From Allodiplogaster sudhausi (lineage: Eukaryota > Nematoda > Chromadorea > Rhabditida > Diplogasteridae): a stretch of 64,000 nucleotides of DNA. Shown here in pieces: positions 62,279 through 64,000 of this stretch. Below the pieces are notes generated by a model. The model had not been told where the DNA came from and did no database searches. It saw only the letters and a list, made by a program, of their open reading frames with translations. Each line of letters begins with the position of its first letter. The first letter of the stretch is position 1. A program made the position numbers and the translations under genes. The stretch lies in contig CALZFC010000045.1 of NCBI GenBank assembly GCA_945643635.1, positions 2,964,501 through 3,028,500 on the forward strand, read 5' to 3'.

Positions 62279-62721
62279 ATTTAATTGCTTAAGCCAGACA
62301 TTGACAATGGTAAAGCCACTAAATTCTGCGATTTTATGCAAACTTTAAAAATCAATATAAAATCACCGGAGGCCATTTAGGAAAAAGTGAAAATGGTTAT
62401 CATCATTTCTCGACTTGGACTATCGATCTGGACAGGTGCGATCAAAATCCGCCGGGTTATGCTTAGATGGTTCCCTTGTGAGGCAAGCAAAAATGAGAGA
62501 CAAAATGAGAAAACGTAAAAAAGGTGATATAGTGCGATCGTGTCGTAGTTCATTTAAATGTAAATAAAACGTATTTTAGTGCATGCCATTCTCTGCGTGC
62601 TTGGTGTATTCTGTGATGCACCTTTAGCTTTAAAATATTCCCCGAATGCCGGCGAAGTCCATTGATTTGCGCGGTAGAAGCGAAGTATCTGCCTTCCCTC
62701 TCCTTCCCTTTTAGCCTTGCG

Positions 62722-63958
62722 ATGGTCGCCATGACTGATAATGATGCCCGGATCGCTTCCATCATCAGTGTAAGTTACGGGGCTATCCTAGTTGGGGGGG
62801 GGCAAAATATTTTCATTTTTCAATCTACCACAAATGGTGCCCAGGGGGGTTTTAGGCCATCGGGAACATGATTATAGGGTTCTAGACCGTGGGGAACACG
62901 AATATAACGTTCAATTTGTAAAAAATTTCATTTAACAAATTTATAGTACTTCACATTTTTTCCCCTACTTTACATCTTAACTCGTGCACTAAGGAATTGT
63001 CAGAGCTGCCAAGCACTAAAATAGTGTCAATTAAGCACTAGCGAATAGAGATGAGTCGAAAAGAACGTAATATTCGAGTTTAACAGGTCTGAAAACCCCT
63101 TCGAGCAGCATTTTACCTCAATCGGCCAAAACATATGTCAAGTAAAAGTACTGTAACTTAGTTAAATGACAAAATAATACAAAATGAACATTATATTCGT
63201 GTTCTCCATGGCCTAAAACCCCCCTGTGCACGATTTGGGGTGAATTAGGAAAAAAAAATTTATTTTGCCCCCCCCCCCCCAACTAGGATAGCACCAAAGC
63301 TACTTCCGCTTCCCGATCATGTTGCTTTCCCCATTGCTACTTTCTCAAATTTCTTTTCGACTTGTTAGGGGAATCGTGAAGTTCATTTGTCTTAATTTTC
63401 ATTTCAGTCTTTTCAGCAAGCGGAGTTGAGGTGTTTTCCATCCTGTCATTTTTACAGAGGAATCTTGTTGCCCCGAGAAGTGCTCCGCAGCCGTCACCGG
63501 ATGATTTTTACTTGGAAGTGCTACGAGAGCCTCCGAATGCTCCCACCACATCCGCCCCTGCCGCCGCCGAGCAACGACTCCAGCAGTCACCTCATGCTGA
63601 GAACGCGTCCGCCGGAACAACCAGTGAGGGGTCATTTGGGGCCGAATGGAAGCTAGGGTAATGTAGAGACAAATTTGTTGATCAAAAACTGAATGGGGTT
63701 TGTGCACGATTAAGGCCTAAAAATAAAGGGGGCGCTCCGTTTCTGACATGCTTTTTCACCCTGATAAAAACAGAAAATGTAGGTTTCTTTCAGGAGTAAA
63801 CAGACTATTGCATTTTTAATTAATGTTTCCCGGAGATTTATTTGCTGTCCAGCTTATTCTTGTTTTAAGGGGCCCCGCCACCTTCCGCAGTCGACAAGGT
63901 GGTCACGAACATTCTCCGCGACAATCATACTCGCATCCAGCGGGAAGCGCTCAAACTT
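62722..63958 (+). CDS. 5' part of a gene running off the right edge, Ala/Pro-rich
   Basis: Exon 62722-62769 starts MVAMTDNDARIASIIS after an acceptor (CTTTTAG) seven bases upstream. It joins in phase to 63458-63623 (RNLVAPRSAPQPSPDDFYLE, then an Ala/Ser/Gln-rich stretch), whose donor is A|GTGAGG. The next exon ends at 63958 and begins at 63870 or 63891, both in phase. It encodes DKVVTNILRDNHTRIQREAL, a helical, probably conserved segment. I do not recognise the protein. The 688-bp first intron contains an inverted-repeat element. The gene continues past 64000. Confidence 0.5.
62782..63292. mobile_element. Short inverted-repeat element with G/C homopolymer near each end
   Basis: Left end GCTATCCTAGTTGGGGGGGG and right end, inverted, GCTATCCTAGTTGGGGGGGG (14 Gs in total) pair over about 100 bp each, including CCAGGGGGGTTTTAGGCCAT near 62840 and its counterpart near 63210. 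No clear target duplication is visible. The element lies 12 bp inside the first intron of the gene at the right edge. Confidence 0.65.
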
Positions 63959-64000
63959 GTTAGTTTTCATTAACTTCTCATTCTAGTGGACTTCTCGGTT

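Larger units (their letters stand above)
61108..62481. mobile_element. Non-autonomous DNA element, CAAGGGAACC termini, TGA target duplication
   Basis: The element spans 61111-62478 and is flanked by TGA on both sides. The outer 145-150 bp of each arm are almost identical (CAAGGGAACCATCTAAGCAT ... inverted), with only a few changes, so the insertion is probably young. Pairing continues with more differences up to about 61405 and back from about 62195, so that each arm contains a tRNA-like module. Inside is another inverted pair: CAAGTTTGGAGAAGTAGACA at 61421 and its counterpart at 61811-61868. No transposase frame is visible. Confidence 0.8.

Overview
The window is animal nuclear DNA, most likely from a nematode. 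Its genes are built of many short exons. Introns range from 46-60 bp up to a few kb and have GT..AG borders. Two gene families point to nematodes: a twelve-cysteine protein that looks like the nematode DB module, and an NRF-6-like acyltransferase. An ShKT-domain protein and a family of divergent ionotropic-receptor-like proteins fit the same picture. The 3' splice sites are not the strict TTTTCAG of C. elegans, so I do not name a species. Exon models were built by hand from open frames, splice signals and codon phase; no search was run.

Layout. The 3' end of an unrecognised minus-strand gene occupies about 36-554. A plus-strand gene for a two-HMG-box protein (3405-11474) has one 3.3 kb intron with a palindrome cluster, a minisatellite and a 2.4 kb fold-back element flanked by TTAA. 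A minus-strand gene for a secreted Gly/Tyr-rich protein (12545-13713) has a second, homologous terminal exon downstream. After CT/GA-rich DNA come a paired-like homeobox gene (17454-19834, plus) and an M20-family metallohydrolase (20412-22392, minus). A DB-module gene follows, probably 26633-33538 (plus), then an NRF-6/acyltransferase-3 membrane protein (34294 to about 38740, minus).

From 40 kb on there are two tandem ionotropic-receptor-like genes with the same ten-exon plan (40042-42095 and 44226-46230, plus). The second lies in an intron of a long unrecognised minus-strand gene (42387 to about 49477). Next come a small secreted Lys/Pro-rich protein (50341-51769), a poorly resolved stretch with candidate exons (51.8-55.5 kb), an ShKT-domain secreted protein (55528-57801), a third ionotropic-receptor-like gene (minus, about 58051-60131) and the start of a gene running off the right edge (62722 onward).

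Repeats are conspicuous. CT/GA microsatellites occur every few kb. There are at least four inverted-repeat, non-coding DNA elements. Two of them, 56860-57624 and 61111-62478, share CAAGGGAA termini and 3-bp TCA/TGA target duplications, and the latter carries two tRNA-like modules in opposite orientation. No operon-like cooperation between neighbouring genes is evident apart from the tandem receptor pair.
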